Assembly: GCA_038230975.1 (NCBI GenBank)
Contig: JBBRMF010000129.1
Location: 1 to 14,064, forward strand
Reading direction: 5' to 3'
Length of the DNA: 14,064 bases
From: JANXVV01 sp038230975
Lineage (GTDB): Bacteria; Planctomycetota; Phycisphaerae; Tepidisphaerales; Tepidisphaeraceae
Positions 6,379 through 14,064 of this stretch are shown piece by piece (positions within the stretch are counted from its first letter, which is position 1; every line of letters begins with the position of its first letter). The notes beneath the pieces are model-generated. The model ran no database searches, was not told where the DNA came from, and saw nothing but the letters and a program-made list of their open reading frames with translations. The position numbers and the translations under genes were made by a program.

Positions 6379-9300
6379 TCAAGTGACTGATCGCTGGGCC
6401 ATCGCACGGATTGTTTCCGACCCGATCGGCGAATGAACCGTCTGGACCGGTGCTGCCGCCATCCGGCAGGCAAGGTCTCTGAGCTGAAGGGCCGGTGGGT
6501 GGTTGGGGCGAAGTTTTAGAGACAGTTCCGCACAATTCGCAGCTTCATCGAAACGGCCTAGTCGCACATAGACCGCGGCGAGATTTTGGAGCGTGGATGG
6601 ATCTTCGGGCCTGCGTCGGGCCAGCTTCTGGAGTGTTCGCTCGGCAATCTGGGGTTGATCATGCTGAAACGCAAGTTCGGACAACGCGTTGAGCAAATCG
6701 GCCGACTCGCATGTTAACATCGCCTGTTCCAGCGAGACCATTGCGGCCTGGGGTCCATCAAGCCGCGCCAAGGCGCGGCTCCGGGCCAGATGCGGCACCT
6801 CCGGCGGGATTCCTGGATGGTCTGTACTGGCGGCGATCGATTGAAGTTCTGCGACGTTGCCCGCGCCAGCCAGGGCGTCCAAGAGGCCTAGCCACGCCGG
6901 AAGGTTGGAGGAGTCATAGCGGAGCACTTGGTGCCAAGCGTCCGCCGCTGGTTTCAGATCACCTCTTTGCTCGTAGATTAATGCGAGATTGTGCCAGGCT
7001 TTGATGCCGAGGATGCCGTGATCCATGCTTGAAAAATATCGAGCGGGGCGAGTCTCGATGACCCTTTTGAACCATCCCTCCGCCTCCTCGGACTGTTTGA
7101 CGGTCTGCTGCAACGATCCCATGCGGAACATCAATTCCAGATCCTCTGGGCACAGTTCCAATCCTTGCTCGCAGGCTCTTATCGCCGTACCCGGCCGCCC
7201 CAGCTCCGTGTAGGCCTGCGTGATGAACGCATAGAGCTTCCTTACATGCGAGTCTCCCTTGGTCGCAAGTTGCAAGCTTCGGCAGAGACAGTCGAGCGCC
7301 GCATCGGGCTTGCCCATATCTAGCAAAGTCATCCCCTTGTTAAATAACGTGAAGGTGTGATCCGGATCCGCCGCCAGTTCGGCGTCTAGAATTCGAATGT
7401 CTCGTTCGTGTTTGCGCGCTTTTCCGTCCAGAGAAGTGTCAGATCCGGAGTGACAGACCCAGATGTCCGTCCATTCCACCTCTCCTCCCAGGTTCCGGAT
7501 AGATGGTAGAACTTGTTCGTGGATGCGGCCTGAAAAACGAAGATCTGGATGGCGACGAAATACTTTCACGTGGTCCACCACGGTGGCAGTGGCATAGGAG
7601 GGGTGGGACGCAAGCGACGCGGGCGTGGGACAATGGACTTGCAAAACAAATCCCAGGGTTTCGGGCGCGTGCTGTCGACTGACAAGCTCGCGAAGCTTAC
7701 GGCCGTTCTCCGCATCGATTGTGTCGTCGGAGTCCATCCAGAATATCCAGTCACGGCTCGCGGCGGCGATCGATTCATTGCGCGCCGCCGAAAAGTCGTC
7801 ACACCAGGGAAAGTAGCGGACCGTGGCACCGAACGCCTCGGCAATACTGACCGTGTCGTCGGACGATCCGGTGTCCACCACGATCAACTCATCCACAAAG
7901 AGGTGAATACTTTCCAGGCATGCACGGAGCGTGCGGGAAGAATTGCGTACGATCATGCACAGCGACAAGGAAGGGGGACAGGGTTGTCCGACGGAGGGCT
8001 CTGTTGCCGGTGGATTTACCGTGCTGATACGGTCGGATTGAGGCGAGCTCCATTTTTCCAAATAGAGTTTTCGATTGCGCTCCAGAAGGGCCCGGTAATC
8101 CGTTCCCGTGGATTTAAACGTGGCTGACCCGACATGATGGATGAACGCATCTCGTGCGATGACCGCGCGAAATCCCGCCAGGATGCTCCGCCGGCAGTAG
8201 TCATCATCTTCAAAATTCCCGATTCCAAATCGCTCATCCAGGAGGCCAACCTGATCGATCACTTCACGGCGCAACAGCAGACAAAATCCCACGAGCCGTG
8301 GGACGTCCTCGTACTGGCTCTGGTGTTGCTCCGCCCAGGAAAACGCAAATTGGTCGAGCGCTTCGATCGTGTTGTAAGTGGCGGGGACGCGCTGCGGACC
8401 ACTGACCTCGTTGGAGCAGGGACCCACTAAGCCCACGTCGGAAAAGCGATCGAGAATATCAAGCATTCGCTTCAGCCAGCCCTGCGTCACAATCACATCG
8501 TTATTGAGTAGCAGGATTCTCTCACCGGCGGCAGCTCGCAGGCCCTGATTCGCGGCGGCAGGAAATCCCTGGTTGGTAGCGTTCTGGATGAAACGTACCG
8601 ATGCCTGTGATCGCAGGAATGGGATCGTTCCGTCAGAGGATCCATTGTCGACCACGATGATCTCATGGTGCTCTGGCGTATGACGTGCGAGGCTTTCCAG
8701 GCACGCCCTCGTGTGATCGACCCCATTGAACGTCACGAGGACGATCGAGGTGAGAACATCACATTGCGGGCCCGGGTCCCTGGCAGAGAAGTCCTTCTTC
8801 CAACGTGTCTCAAAGAGGAGCTGATTTTTCTGGAGCAGAGCGGTTACGTTGATGCCGATGGCGTTGAGTGTGACGGCGCCAAAGTGGTGGACATAGGCGT
8901 TGGCGGTCATCACCAATCGGTAGCCAACCGACGCCGCGCGGCGGCAGTACTCGTAGTCATCGTAGGTCCCGATTCCAAAGGCCTCGTCAAATAATCCGAT
9001 GCGGTCGATCACCTCACGGCGGATCAGCAGACAAAACGCACGGAGAATCGAGACATCCTCACACCGTCCGGAGTGCTCGCGGGCGATGGAACGGGCGACT
9101 TGGTCGATTTGGGAAATGTCGTCGGCTGCAAATCGCCCGAACTCCTGCCCCAGAGAGCCATTGGAGAGGGGACCGACCAGTCCGATGCCTGCGTCGGAGT
9201 CCAACACCCGAAGCAACTGGGAAAGCCAGTCACGCGTGACAAGGGTATCGTTGTTCAGCAGCAATATGCGATCCCCTGCGCTTGCTGCGATACCTTGATT

Positions 9301-11103
9301 CACCCCCGCTGGAAATCCGCGGTTCTCACTATTTTCAATTAATCGCAGATCAGGACAATGTCTCAGGTAATCCAGGGTTCCATCCGTCGAGCCATTGTCC
9401 ACGACAATCAGTTCGTAGGGCCCAAGGGTCTTTTCGCGTAAAGCGCTAAGGCACCGCCGGGTATATTCCAGTTGGTTGAGCGTAAGCACGATAATCGACG
9501 TCAGCCGAGGCCGCGCGACGGAGTCGGCGGGCAGCACCGGAACCGGTGAACGCGCAACGACGGCTCGCGGGAGGTTAGGAATCACCGCTTCCATAATGCT
9601 GTTCATTCGGTGCCAGTACGTGTGGCGAGAGAGGGCCTCGATTCGACCTTTGACCGCAATGGCTTCGCCCTCAGCAGGATGGGATAAATAGTATTGAATT
9701 TTCGAAACCAGTTCGTTCAGGTCTCGATAGGCGATGTAGTGCACTCCCTCGGTCAGTAACTGTCCTTGTCCATTATTGGCAAGATCGTTACTGATCAGGA
9801 GCGAGCCGCAGGACAGGGCCTCAAAGACCCGCATGTTAATGTCATTGCGGACACTCTGGTTAAGGACGACTCGACTGGCTGAATAGGTTTCCGCCATCTC
9901 CATGAAGAATCGCTGGCCGATGAAGCTATTGGGAAAACGGTCCCGCACGATTCGCGCTAGCGACACCCGGTCCGGGGTCGACAGGTGCCCGACAAAGCTG
10001 ACATCGAAGGTCTTGGGGACCTCAAGCTTCGCATGAACTTCCGGGTCACAGGCCAGCGGCAGCCATCCGACACATTGGATTCCCGCTTCGCACAGCAATT
10101 CGACACCATCGCGTTGTGCGGCGAATACAAAATCGACGGTCCCGGCTCGGCGTATCAATCGCTGCGGATTCAGATGCGTATCAATCGCCCAAATCGCCGA
10201 GGGCCGAAATTGATCGGGCAATGGATAATCCAGTCCATCGTCGATGTATAGAAAAAGATTGAAAACCTCACGCGGAACCAGACCTAATTCCCAGGGCATA
10301 TAGTGCGAGACATGAGTCAACTGCCGCAGCGCCCTGAGACAGTAGATTCCCGTTGTGTCACGCCGGATAAGATTGTCGAAGATCAGTGCAATCCGCAATT
10401 GGCTGTAAGGGGTGCCCTTCGGCGGTCCAGCGTAAAACGACCGGGGATACTCAAATTTATAGTGGTCGCTTCGCGATTGATGGAGTGAGGCCGGGCGCAC
10501 GTCGGTTCCCGCGCCAATCCATCGTTCACACTGGTGCCGCTCCTGTTGATCCCAACCTTCCAAGACCGGGGGGAGCTGGTCAAGGTCCGGAAGTTTTGCC
10601 ACATACGAAGCGGTCGCCCACCAGAAATTGCCTGAAAAATGTTGCCATGGTAATTCCTGCCAGTTCACCCCGCAGATGTCGAAATACGCAAGGGCTTGGA
10701 TACACTCAGCGTACCGTTCAATGACGAAATACTGCATGTAACGGCGCCAGTCCTCGGTTCCGGCTGAATTTCGAAAGACGCCCTTAGAATGCACGTAGTA
10801 CACCAGTCCGGCGTGTGTCGAACAAAATGTTTTCAGGAATCGGAGGGTTGGGAACTCATATTCGCAAAAATCCGGCGAGCGGTAGATGACGGTGATTTTG
10901 TCTTCCGACACTTCGAACGAATAGGCCTCGGGTCCCACGATTCCAACGTAGATCCGGGAGGTTCGGTCAAAGAGTCCCGAGCTGCGAAGCAATTCAAGTT
11001 GTTCGGCATACACGTCGCGCCAAGTCCCATGCGTGGCAACATGAATGAACCCAAAGACCGGAATTGGTTTTGCGTCGGAAAGGTTGTCAATCAACTCGGG
11101 CAT
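6379..11103 (-). CDS. Giant multi-domain glycosyltransferase with C-terminal TPR repeats
   Basis: This 1574-residue protein has five sugar-transfer-like modules. Residues 1-230 form a GT-like domain of a family I do not name, with FIHVATHGTWRD, YYVHSKGV and HFSGNFWWA. Residues 235-505 are a CgeB-like GT-B domain with SFVGHLSTPDR and MRVFEALSCGSLLIS (424-438). Residues 532-780 are a GT2 domain with VVDNGSTDGT, LLLNND (614-619) and FDEAFGIG. Residues 782-1029 are a second GT2 domain with the same motifs exactly 250 residues later. Residues 1046-1240 are a third, different GT2 domain with VVDTGSSDDT and WMDSDD (1122-1127). From about 1248 to the end are TPR-like helical repeats. No membrane helix or signal peptide is visible, so it probably works in the cytoplasm as a glycan assembly line. 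The start ATG has only a distant AAGG. It is the first gene of the - strand glycan operon. Confidence 0.9.
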   Translation of the reverse strand: MPELIDNLSDAKPIPVFGFIHVATHGTWRDVYAEQLELLRSSGLFDRTSRIYVGIVGPEAYSFEVSEDKITVIYRSPDFCEYEFPTLRFLKTFCSTHAGLVYYVHSKGVFRNSAGTEDWRRYMQYFVIERYAECIQALAYFDICGVNWQELPWQHFSGNFWWATASYVAKLPDLDQLPPVLEGWDQQERHQCERWIGAGTDVRPASLHQSRSDHYKFEYPRSFYAGPPKGTPYSQLRIALIFDNLIRRDTTGIYCLRALRQLTHVSHYMPWELGLVPREVFNLFLYIDDGLDYPLPDQFRPSAIWAIDTHLNPQRLIRRAGTVDFVFAAQRDGVELLCEAGIQCVGWLPLACDPEVHAKLEVPKTFDVSFVGHLSTPDRVSLARIVRDRFPNSFIGQRFFMEMAETYSASRVVLNQSVRNDINMRVFEALSCGSLLISNDLANNGQGQLLTEGVHYIAYRDLNELVSKIQYYLSHPAEGEAIAVKGRIEALSRHTYWHRMNSIMEAVIPNLPRAVVARSPVPVLPADSVARPRLTSIIVLTLNQLEYTRRCLSALREKTLGPYELIVVDNGSTDGTLDYLRHCPDLRLIENSENRGFPAGVNQGIAASAGDRILLLNNDTLVTRDWLSQLLRVLDSDAGIGLVGPLSNGSLGQEFGRFAADDISQIDQVARSIAREHSGRCEDVSILRAFCLLIRREVIDRIGLFDEAFGIGTYDDYEYCRRAASVGYRLVMTANAYVHHFGAVTLNAIGINVTALLQKNQLLFETRWKKDFSARDPGPQCDVLTSIVLVTFNGVDHTRACLESLARHTPEHHEIIVVDNGSSDGTIPFLRSQASVRFIQNATNQGFPAAANQGLRAAAGERILLLNNDVIVTQGWLKRMLDILDRFSDVGLVGPCSNEVSGPQRVPATYNTIEALDQFAFSWAEQHQSQYEDVPRLVGFCLLLRREVIDQVGLLDERFGIGNFEDDDYCRRSILAGFRAVIARDAFIHHVGSATFKSTGTDYRALLERNRKLYLEKWSSPQSDRISTVNPPATEPSVGQPCPPSLSLCMIVRNSSRTLRACLESIHLFVDELIVVDTGSSDDTVSIAEAFGATVRYFPWCDDFSAARNESIAAASRDWIFWMDSDDTIDAENGRKLRELVSRQHAPETLGFVLQVHCPTPASLASHPSYATATVVDHVKVFRRHPDLRFSGRIHEQVLPSIRNLGGEVEWTDIWVCHSGSDTSLDGKARKHERDIRILDAELAADPDHTFTLFNKGMTLLDMGKPDAALDCLCRSLQLATKGDSHVRKLYAFITQAYTELGRPGTAIRACEQGLELCPEDLELMFRMGSLQQTVKQSEEAEGWFKRVIETRPARYFSSMDHGILGIKAWHNLALIYEQRGDLKPAADAWHQVLRYDSSNLPAWLGLLDALAGAGNVAELQSIAASTDHPGIPPEVPHLARSRALARLDGPQAAMVSLEQAMLTCESADLLNALSELAFQHDQPQIAERTLQKLARRRPEDPSTLQNLAAVYVRLGRFDEAANCAELSLKLRPNHPPALQLRDLACRMAAAPVQTVHSPIGSETIRAMAQRSVT

Positions 11104-11510
11104 ACGTTTGTCTATACCTTAACGACTCCAAGTGTTCATTTGGATCGGGTTAATGCGTCCACGTGGAACAACATGATCGCTTGACACGTTTTATCGGATC
11201 GACGTAGGTTGCCGGTATCCTATTTTTGGCCAGCTGCCCGGAGAATGAATCGATCGGTGACTCAATCCCGTTGTACACCGCTACAACGACGGCGTCTCTG
11301 CAACGACGTATACCAATCGCTCAATTCACTCAGCAAAATGCTTCGAGTCTTCATACGGAAGTTCACTTTGGATGCGCCTGATATTTTGCCAAAATGATCG
11401 TTCGCATTTGTGACGGGGGACCGCCTATAGGTGTGTACGTCGAATCTAAAATTGCCAAGGCCACTCGGATGCCCATAGACATGCCACACGACATTGATTC
11501 GACAGAGTGG
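11104..11510. other. Intergenic region between the Ser/Thr-rich gene and the giant GT gene
   Basis: This 407-nt stretch has no gene I can support. Two weak - strand candidates exist. One is 43 codons from ATG at 11494 to a stop at 11363 (…GIRVALAILDSTYTPIGG…), 16 nt after the Ser/Thr-rich gene. The other is a 30-codon frame beginning MKTRSILLSELSDWY and ending at 11262. Neither has a ribosome binding site. No clear promoter for the giant GT gene and no strong terminator were found by eye, so read-through from the upstream gene is possible. Confidence 0.4.
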
Positions 11511-11906
11511 TTACATTGAAGAACCAGAACTACCCGACGAGTTCGAACTCGCTCCGCTGCTGGAACCCGGCGTGGTGCTGGAGCTTGGCGTAGTGCTGGA
11601 GCTTGGCGTAGTGCTGGAGCTTGGCGTAGTGCTGGAGCTTGGCGTAGTGCTGGAGCTTGGCGTGGTGCTGGAGCTTGGCGTGGTGCTGGAGCTTGGCGTG
11701 GTGCTGGACAATGAGGAAGAAGACGAAGACGAAGATGAACACGAAGACGATCCCTGGCACGAGCAGCAATCGGGCCAATTTTCATCGATCGTAAAGGTGT
11801 CAGGCCGTTGGTCTGAGGGACCCACTAGAGAATAGCAAATGCCATCGACCATAATGACGACCGAATCACCAGCAACATCGGGGTCCACATAAATCTGGTT
11901 GGGCAT
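11511..11906 (-). CDS. Small Cys- and Ser/Thr-rich repeat protein
   Basis: I do not recognise a named family. This 131-residue protein has an N-terminal domain (1-50: NQIYVDPDVAGDSVVIMVDG, ICYSLVGP, then DENWPDCCSC). A run of Ser broken by one Cys follows (52-68), then eight SSSTTP-type units and a final Gly/Asn/Ser tail. Cys residues are at 24, 47, 48, 50 and 56. There is no signal peptide or membrane helix. The C-terminal half is almost only Ser, Thr and Pro, a composition typical of flexible, heavily O-glycosylated surface proteins or appendage subunits. The ATG at 11906 is chosen because GAGGA lies 6 nt upstream; the longer frame to 12014 uses a TTG and crosses a promoter-like site. It sits just upstream of the glycosyltransferase operon on the same strand, so it may be an acceptor for that machinery (inference). 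Confidence 0.7.
   Translation of the reverse strand: MPNQIYVDPDVAGDSVVIMVDGICYSLVGPSDQRPDTFTIDENWPDCCSCQGSSSCSSSSSSSSSLSSTTPSSSTTPSSSTTPSSSTTPSSSTTPSSSTTPSSSTTPSSSTTPGSSSGASSNSSGSSGSSM
11560..11703. repeat. Eight tandem 18-bp repeats
   Basis: Eight direct 18-bp units are present (+ strand unit ctggagcttggcgtagtg). The first unit (11560-11577) is divergent, with aacccg in place of agcttg. The other seven differ only at one position: gta in four consecutive units, then gtg in three. On the - strand each unit codes SSSTTP. Unit length is a multiple of three, so copy number can change without frameshift. The blockwise a/g pattern points to recent duplication of adjacent units. Confidence 0.95.
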
Positions 11907-11985
11907 ATTGATCCTCTTTTTGATACCACCAACGATTGGAAAAGGAATTTCGGCGACCAGCAGCAACGCTGTTCCACGAGGCACG

Positions 11986-12014
11986 AGTCTAAGGCGGCCG
12001 GCAAAATCAGTCAA
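11986..12014 (-). promoter_or_regulatory. Candidate sigma-70 promoter for the Ser/Thr-rich gene
   Basis: On the - strand, TTGACT (12009-12014) is followed after exactly 17 nt by TAGACT (11986-11991), matching the -35 box at 5/6 and the -10 box at 4/6. A start about 7 nt further would leave a leader of roughly 70 nt before the ATG at 11906. This was found by eye only. Confidence 0.35.
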
Positions 12015-12133
12015 GAAATCTATCGGGGTTGGCCCGCGAATCGAATCGGGGTGAGATTTGCAACATACCAGAGATTGGGGTAATTGTATTTCGCGGATGG
12101 TTTCCTTTTCTCACGTACAATCGACCAGCGGCT

Positions 12134-12139
12134 TATAAT
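12134..12139 (+). promoter_or_regulatory. Candidate -10 box (TATAAT) for the Erv/GT9 gene
   Basis: A perfect TATAAT lies about 150 nt before the ATG of the + strand gene. No good -35 box is present at 16-18 nt upstream (tcacgt/cacgta), so this would be a weak or activator-dependent promoter, if real. Confidence 0.25.
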
Positions 12140-12285
12140 CCGACGATACGGGTCCGGGACTGAACGAGACAAGAGCACTTGGAGAGCCGTTCTTTTCGAG
12201 GAGCGCCTAATCGGGATTCAATCGCGCCGAACACATTGACGTGTATCGGGAGCGGACGATTCGGCTATTTCAATCAGAGGGATTG

Positions 12286-13863
12286 ATGAGCGACTGGCAA
12301 ATCCGAGGGCCCTTATTATGGGAACAATTACACATTTGGGCATTGACGGCCGATTTGTCCACCGCGCAAGGATGGCTGTCGGGCTTCGATGCCAAAATTG
12401 GGTGCAGCCCGTGTCGAACGGATTGGCGCGGCTGGATACAGGAACATCCTCCCGATCTATCGGGCGGGCAGGAATTCTTTGCATGGACCGTGTCGGCGCA
12501 CAACGCCGTCAATCGTCGATTGGGAAAGCCCGAGTGGTCGATGGAGACGGCGATTAAAGAGTGGGAAGGCCGGTCGATCAACAATGCGCGTATGGGCATG
12601 TTGGAGGACAGTAGGCCCGCCAAGGAACTTGCCTTCGAACGGGCGCGGAGAACGGGCGAAACGACGGATGGCTTGGAAGTAAACTGCCAGTTCGCGGAAA
12701 AATCGGCCAGACGTAATACCGTATCGTGTGCTAAAGGATTGTTCGGTGGAACACCGCATGTGGCGATGTGTGCCGGATGTACTCATCGGCAGCCACAGAA
12801 TCCTGATTCGCCAGCTTACTTGCGTGTAGTAGCCATTGGCGAATCCGGGGGCGCTCCCGTGCATCGAGTGCATTCCACTCCATTTAATTCAGTTGCCAGT
12901 GTATTGGCGAGTAGCACCGCGTCCGAGCGGCTGGTGTTGCAGAGTCGGTTGAGTCCGGGCGACGTGCTCATGTTAACGGCCGCGGTTCGCGACCTGCACC
13001 GAGCCTACCCCGGTCGATTTGTGACGGCGGTTGAAACGACGGCACCGGAACTGTGGCAATTCAATCCACTGATCACGGCACATGATGAAGCTGCGGGACC
13101 GTGGCGGACTATTGAAATGCACTATCCGTTGATCAATCAATGCAATCAGCGACCCGTGCACTTTCTCCAAGGATATGCTGAATACCTCTCCTCGCAATTG
13201 AATATGCCGATTCCGATCTCGGAGTTCAAAGCGGATATCTATTTGTCAGAGGAGGAAAAGGGGTGGCAGAACCAGGTGGACGAAAAATTTCGATATCGTG
13301 GTCCGTTCTGGATCATGATGGCGGGCGGGAAATACGATTTTACCTGCAAATGGTGGCCGCCCGCATACTACCAGAAAGTAGTCGATCATTTTTTAGGACG
13401 AATACAGTTTGTACAGTGCGGGCAGGCGGATCATTGGCATCCTCCCCTTCGGGGCGTGTTCAATTTGATTGGCCAGACCTCAATTCGTCAGTTCGTCCGG
13501 CTCATGTACCATGCTGAGGGAGTCATTTGTCCGGTCACATTCGCAATGCATCTTGCGGCGGCCACGCCTTGCAAACAGGCACGCCTTCGGCCGTGTGTGG
13601 TGATCGCCGGAGGCCGGGAGCCGCCGCACTGGGAGGCCTATCCGGGCCATCAGTTCCTTCACACCATCGGGAGCCTCCCGTGCTGCGCCACCGGTGGATG
13701 CTGGCGCAGCAGATGTCAGCCTGTGGGGGATGGGGATGCAAAAGATAGTGTTGGGCTTTGCGAACGGCCCATCTTCGTGGACCAGAACCTGCGCGTTCCG
13801 CAGTGTATGACGATGGTGCGACCGGAACATGTGATCGGTGCGATCGAACGCGTTTTGGCGTGA
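12286..13863 (+). CDS. Fusion of Erv/ALR-like sulfhydryl oxidase domain and GT9 glycosyltransferase
   Basis: Of the 525 residues, 8-85 carry the Erv/ALR signature: W12 and H16 in LWEQLH, the redox pair C40-S-P-C43, then HNAVNRRLGKP (72-82). This is the W…LH, CxxC, HNxVN…K pattern used by these small helical flavoproteins to bind FAD and make disulfides. Residues 130-170 form a linker with C134, C148, C162 and C165 around GLFGGTP, which looks like a small metal-binding or disulfide knot. Residues 215-525 resemble GT9 heptosyltransferases: SRLSPGDVLMLTAAVRDLHR (220-239), a central FWIMMAGG strand, and CPVTFAMHLAAA (415-426). The C-terminus is Cys-rich (CCATGGCWRSRC, 466-477). ATG at 12286 is preferred over GTG 12241 because AGAGGG lies 4 nt upstream. 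It is divergent from the Ser/Thr-rich gene. The GT9 call is confident; the oxidase call rests on motifs. Confidence 0.8.
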   Translation: MSDWQIRGPLLWEQLHIWALTADLSTAQGWLSGFDAKIGCSPCRTDWRGWIQEHPPDLSGGQEFFAWTVSAHNAVNRRLGKPEWSMETAIKEWEGRSINNARMGMLEDSRPAKELAFERARRTGETTDGLEVNCQFAEKSARRNTVSCAKGLFGGTPHVAMCAGCTHRQPQNPDSPAYLRVVAIGESGGAPVHRVHSTPFNSVASVLASSTASERLVLQSRLSPGDVLMLTAAVRDLHRAYPGRFVTAVETTAPELWQFNPLITAHDEAAGPWRTIEMHYPLINQCNQRPVHFLQGYAEYLSSQLNMPIPISEFKADIYLSEEEKGWQNQVDEKFRYRGPFWIMMAGGKYDFTCKWWPPAYYQKVVDHFLGRIQFVQCGQADHWHPPLRGVFNLIGQTSIRQFVRLMYHAEGVICPVTFAMHLAAATPCKQARLRPCVVIAGGREPPHWEAYPGHQFLHTIGSLPCCATGGCWRSRCQPVGDGDAKDSVGLCERPIFVDQNLRVPQCMTMVRPEHVIGAIERVLA

Positions 13864-13983
13864 TCAATGAAGGACCGATCATTTGACTGGAATCGCGGAA
13901 CTCACTGCCATCAGACACGCAATAGGACGTTCTGATTTGATTAATTTGCCGATTCACTTGATTTTTTAAAAATCGAGGAGATA

Positions 13984-14064
13984 GTGACGTTCGGATTATT
14001 TGTCTTTCTTGCCTTTTCAGTTGTCAGCGTCGTTGGGATGGAGACGTTTTTCTGCAGCCTTTCA
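13984..14064 (+). CDS. Start of a possible membrane or secreted protein (cut by window end)
   Basis: GTG at 13984 follows GAGGAG (13975-13980) and opens 27 codons without a stop up to the window end. The visible peptide (TFGLFVFLAFSVVSVVGMET…) is strongly hydrophobic, like a signal peptide or first membrane helix. The spacing of 3 nt after GAGGAG is short, and so little is visible that this remains tentative. It could be co-directional with the Erv/GT9 gene 120 nt upstream. Confidence 0.35.
   Translation, partial: MTFGLFVFLAFSVVSVVGMETFFCSLS

Larger units (their letters stand above)
11907..12285. other. Divergent intergenic (promoter) region
   Basis: This 379-nt region lies between the 5' ends of two divergent genes, the Ser/Thr-rich protein on - and the Erv/GT9 fusion on +. 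It should carry both promoters. Candidate elements are listed separately. No ORF with a ribosome binding site is seen inside it. In-frame upstream extensions of both neighbours exist but rely on TTG or GTG codons without a Shine-Dalgarno sequence. Confidence 0.5.

Noticed and set aside
11363..11835. Long repeat-bearing ORFs in other frames and on the + strand across the 18-bp array (APALRQ, KLQHHA, ELGVVL repeats)
   Set aside because: An 18-bp repeat without stops is open in several frames by necessity. Only the frame with the ATG at 11906 has a ribosome binding site and a non-repetitive domain.
11907..12014. Upstream extension of the Ser/Thr-rich protein by 36 residues
   Set aside because: It needs a TTG start without a ribosome binding site and overlaps a promoter-like -35/-10 pair; the ATG at 11906 has GAGGA at good spacing.
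13863..13891. Inverted repeat TGATC…GATCA after the Erv/GT9 gene as terminator
   Set aside because: The stem is only 5 bp with an 11-nt loop and no following T-run.

Overview
The window looks like chromosomal accessory DNA of a bacterium of moderate G+C. It is dominated by unusual, multi-module glycosyltransferases. A Planctomycetota host is my best guess. It rests on the style of the giant GT-TPR protein, the Cys-rich C-terminus of the GT9 protein and the surface-protein architecture; it is inference, not proof. No rRNA, tRNA or CRISPR array was recognised.

Left edge (1-906, + strand): the 3' end of a secreted polymorphic toxin gene. It has eight 30-bp repeats coding a Pro/Thr-rich stalk, then a small His-rich C-terminal toxin domain. 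One base later comes a DUF2750-type immunity gene.

Centre (11103 down to 1101, - strand): a probable glycan-assembly operon, listed here in transcription order. (a) A 1574-residue protein with a GT-like N-terminal domain, a CgeB-like GT-B domain, three GT2 domains and a TPR tail. (b) An Hsp100/Clp-type AAA+ ATPase whose first nucleotide-binding domain has lost its catalytic residues while the second looks intact. (c) A TylF-like SAM methyltransferase. (d) A GT9-like/GT8 fusion glycosyltransferase. (e) A decayed IS5-family transposase remnant and a short orphan coding tail. (f) A second class I SAM methyltransferase.

Right (11511-14064): a small Cys- and Ser/Thr-rich protein with eight 18-bp repeats (SSSTTP units) lies on the - strand just upstream of the operon. 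It is divergent from a + strand gene that appears to fuse an Erv/ALR-type FAD-linked sulfhydryl oxidase domain, a Cys-cluster linker and a GT9 glycosyltransferase. The window ends in the first 27 codons of a possible membrane or secreted protein.

Working hypothesis: the locus builds and methylates a glycan on a surface or secreted protein. The Ser/Thr-rich protein is the most obvious local acceptor candidate. The degenerate Hsp100 ATPase and the thiol-oxidase/GT9 fusion are the unexpected components. The toxin-immunity pair may be an independent neighbour.
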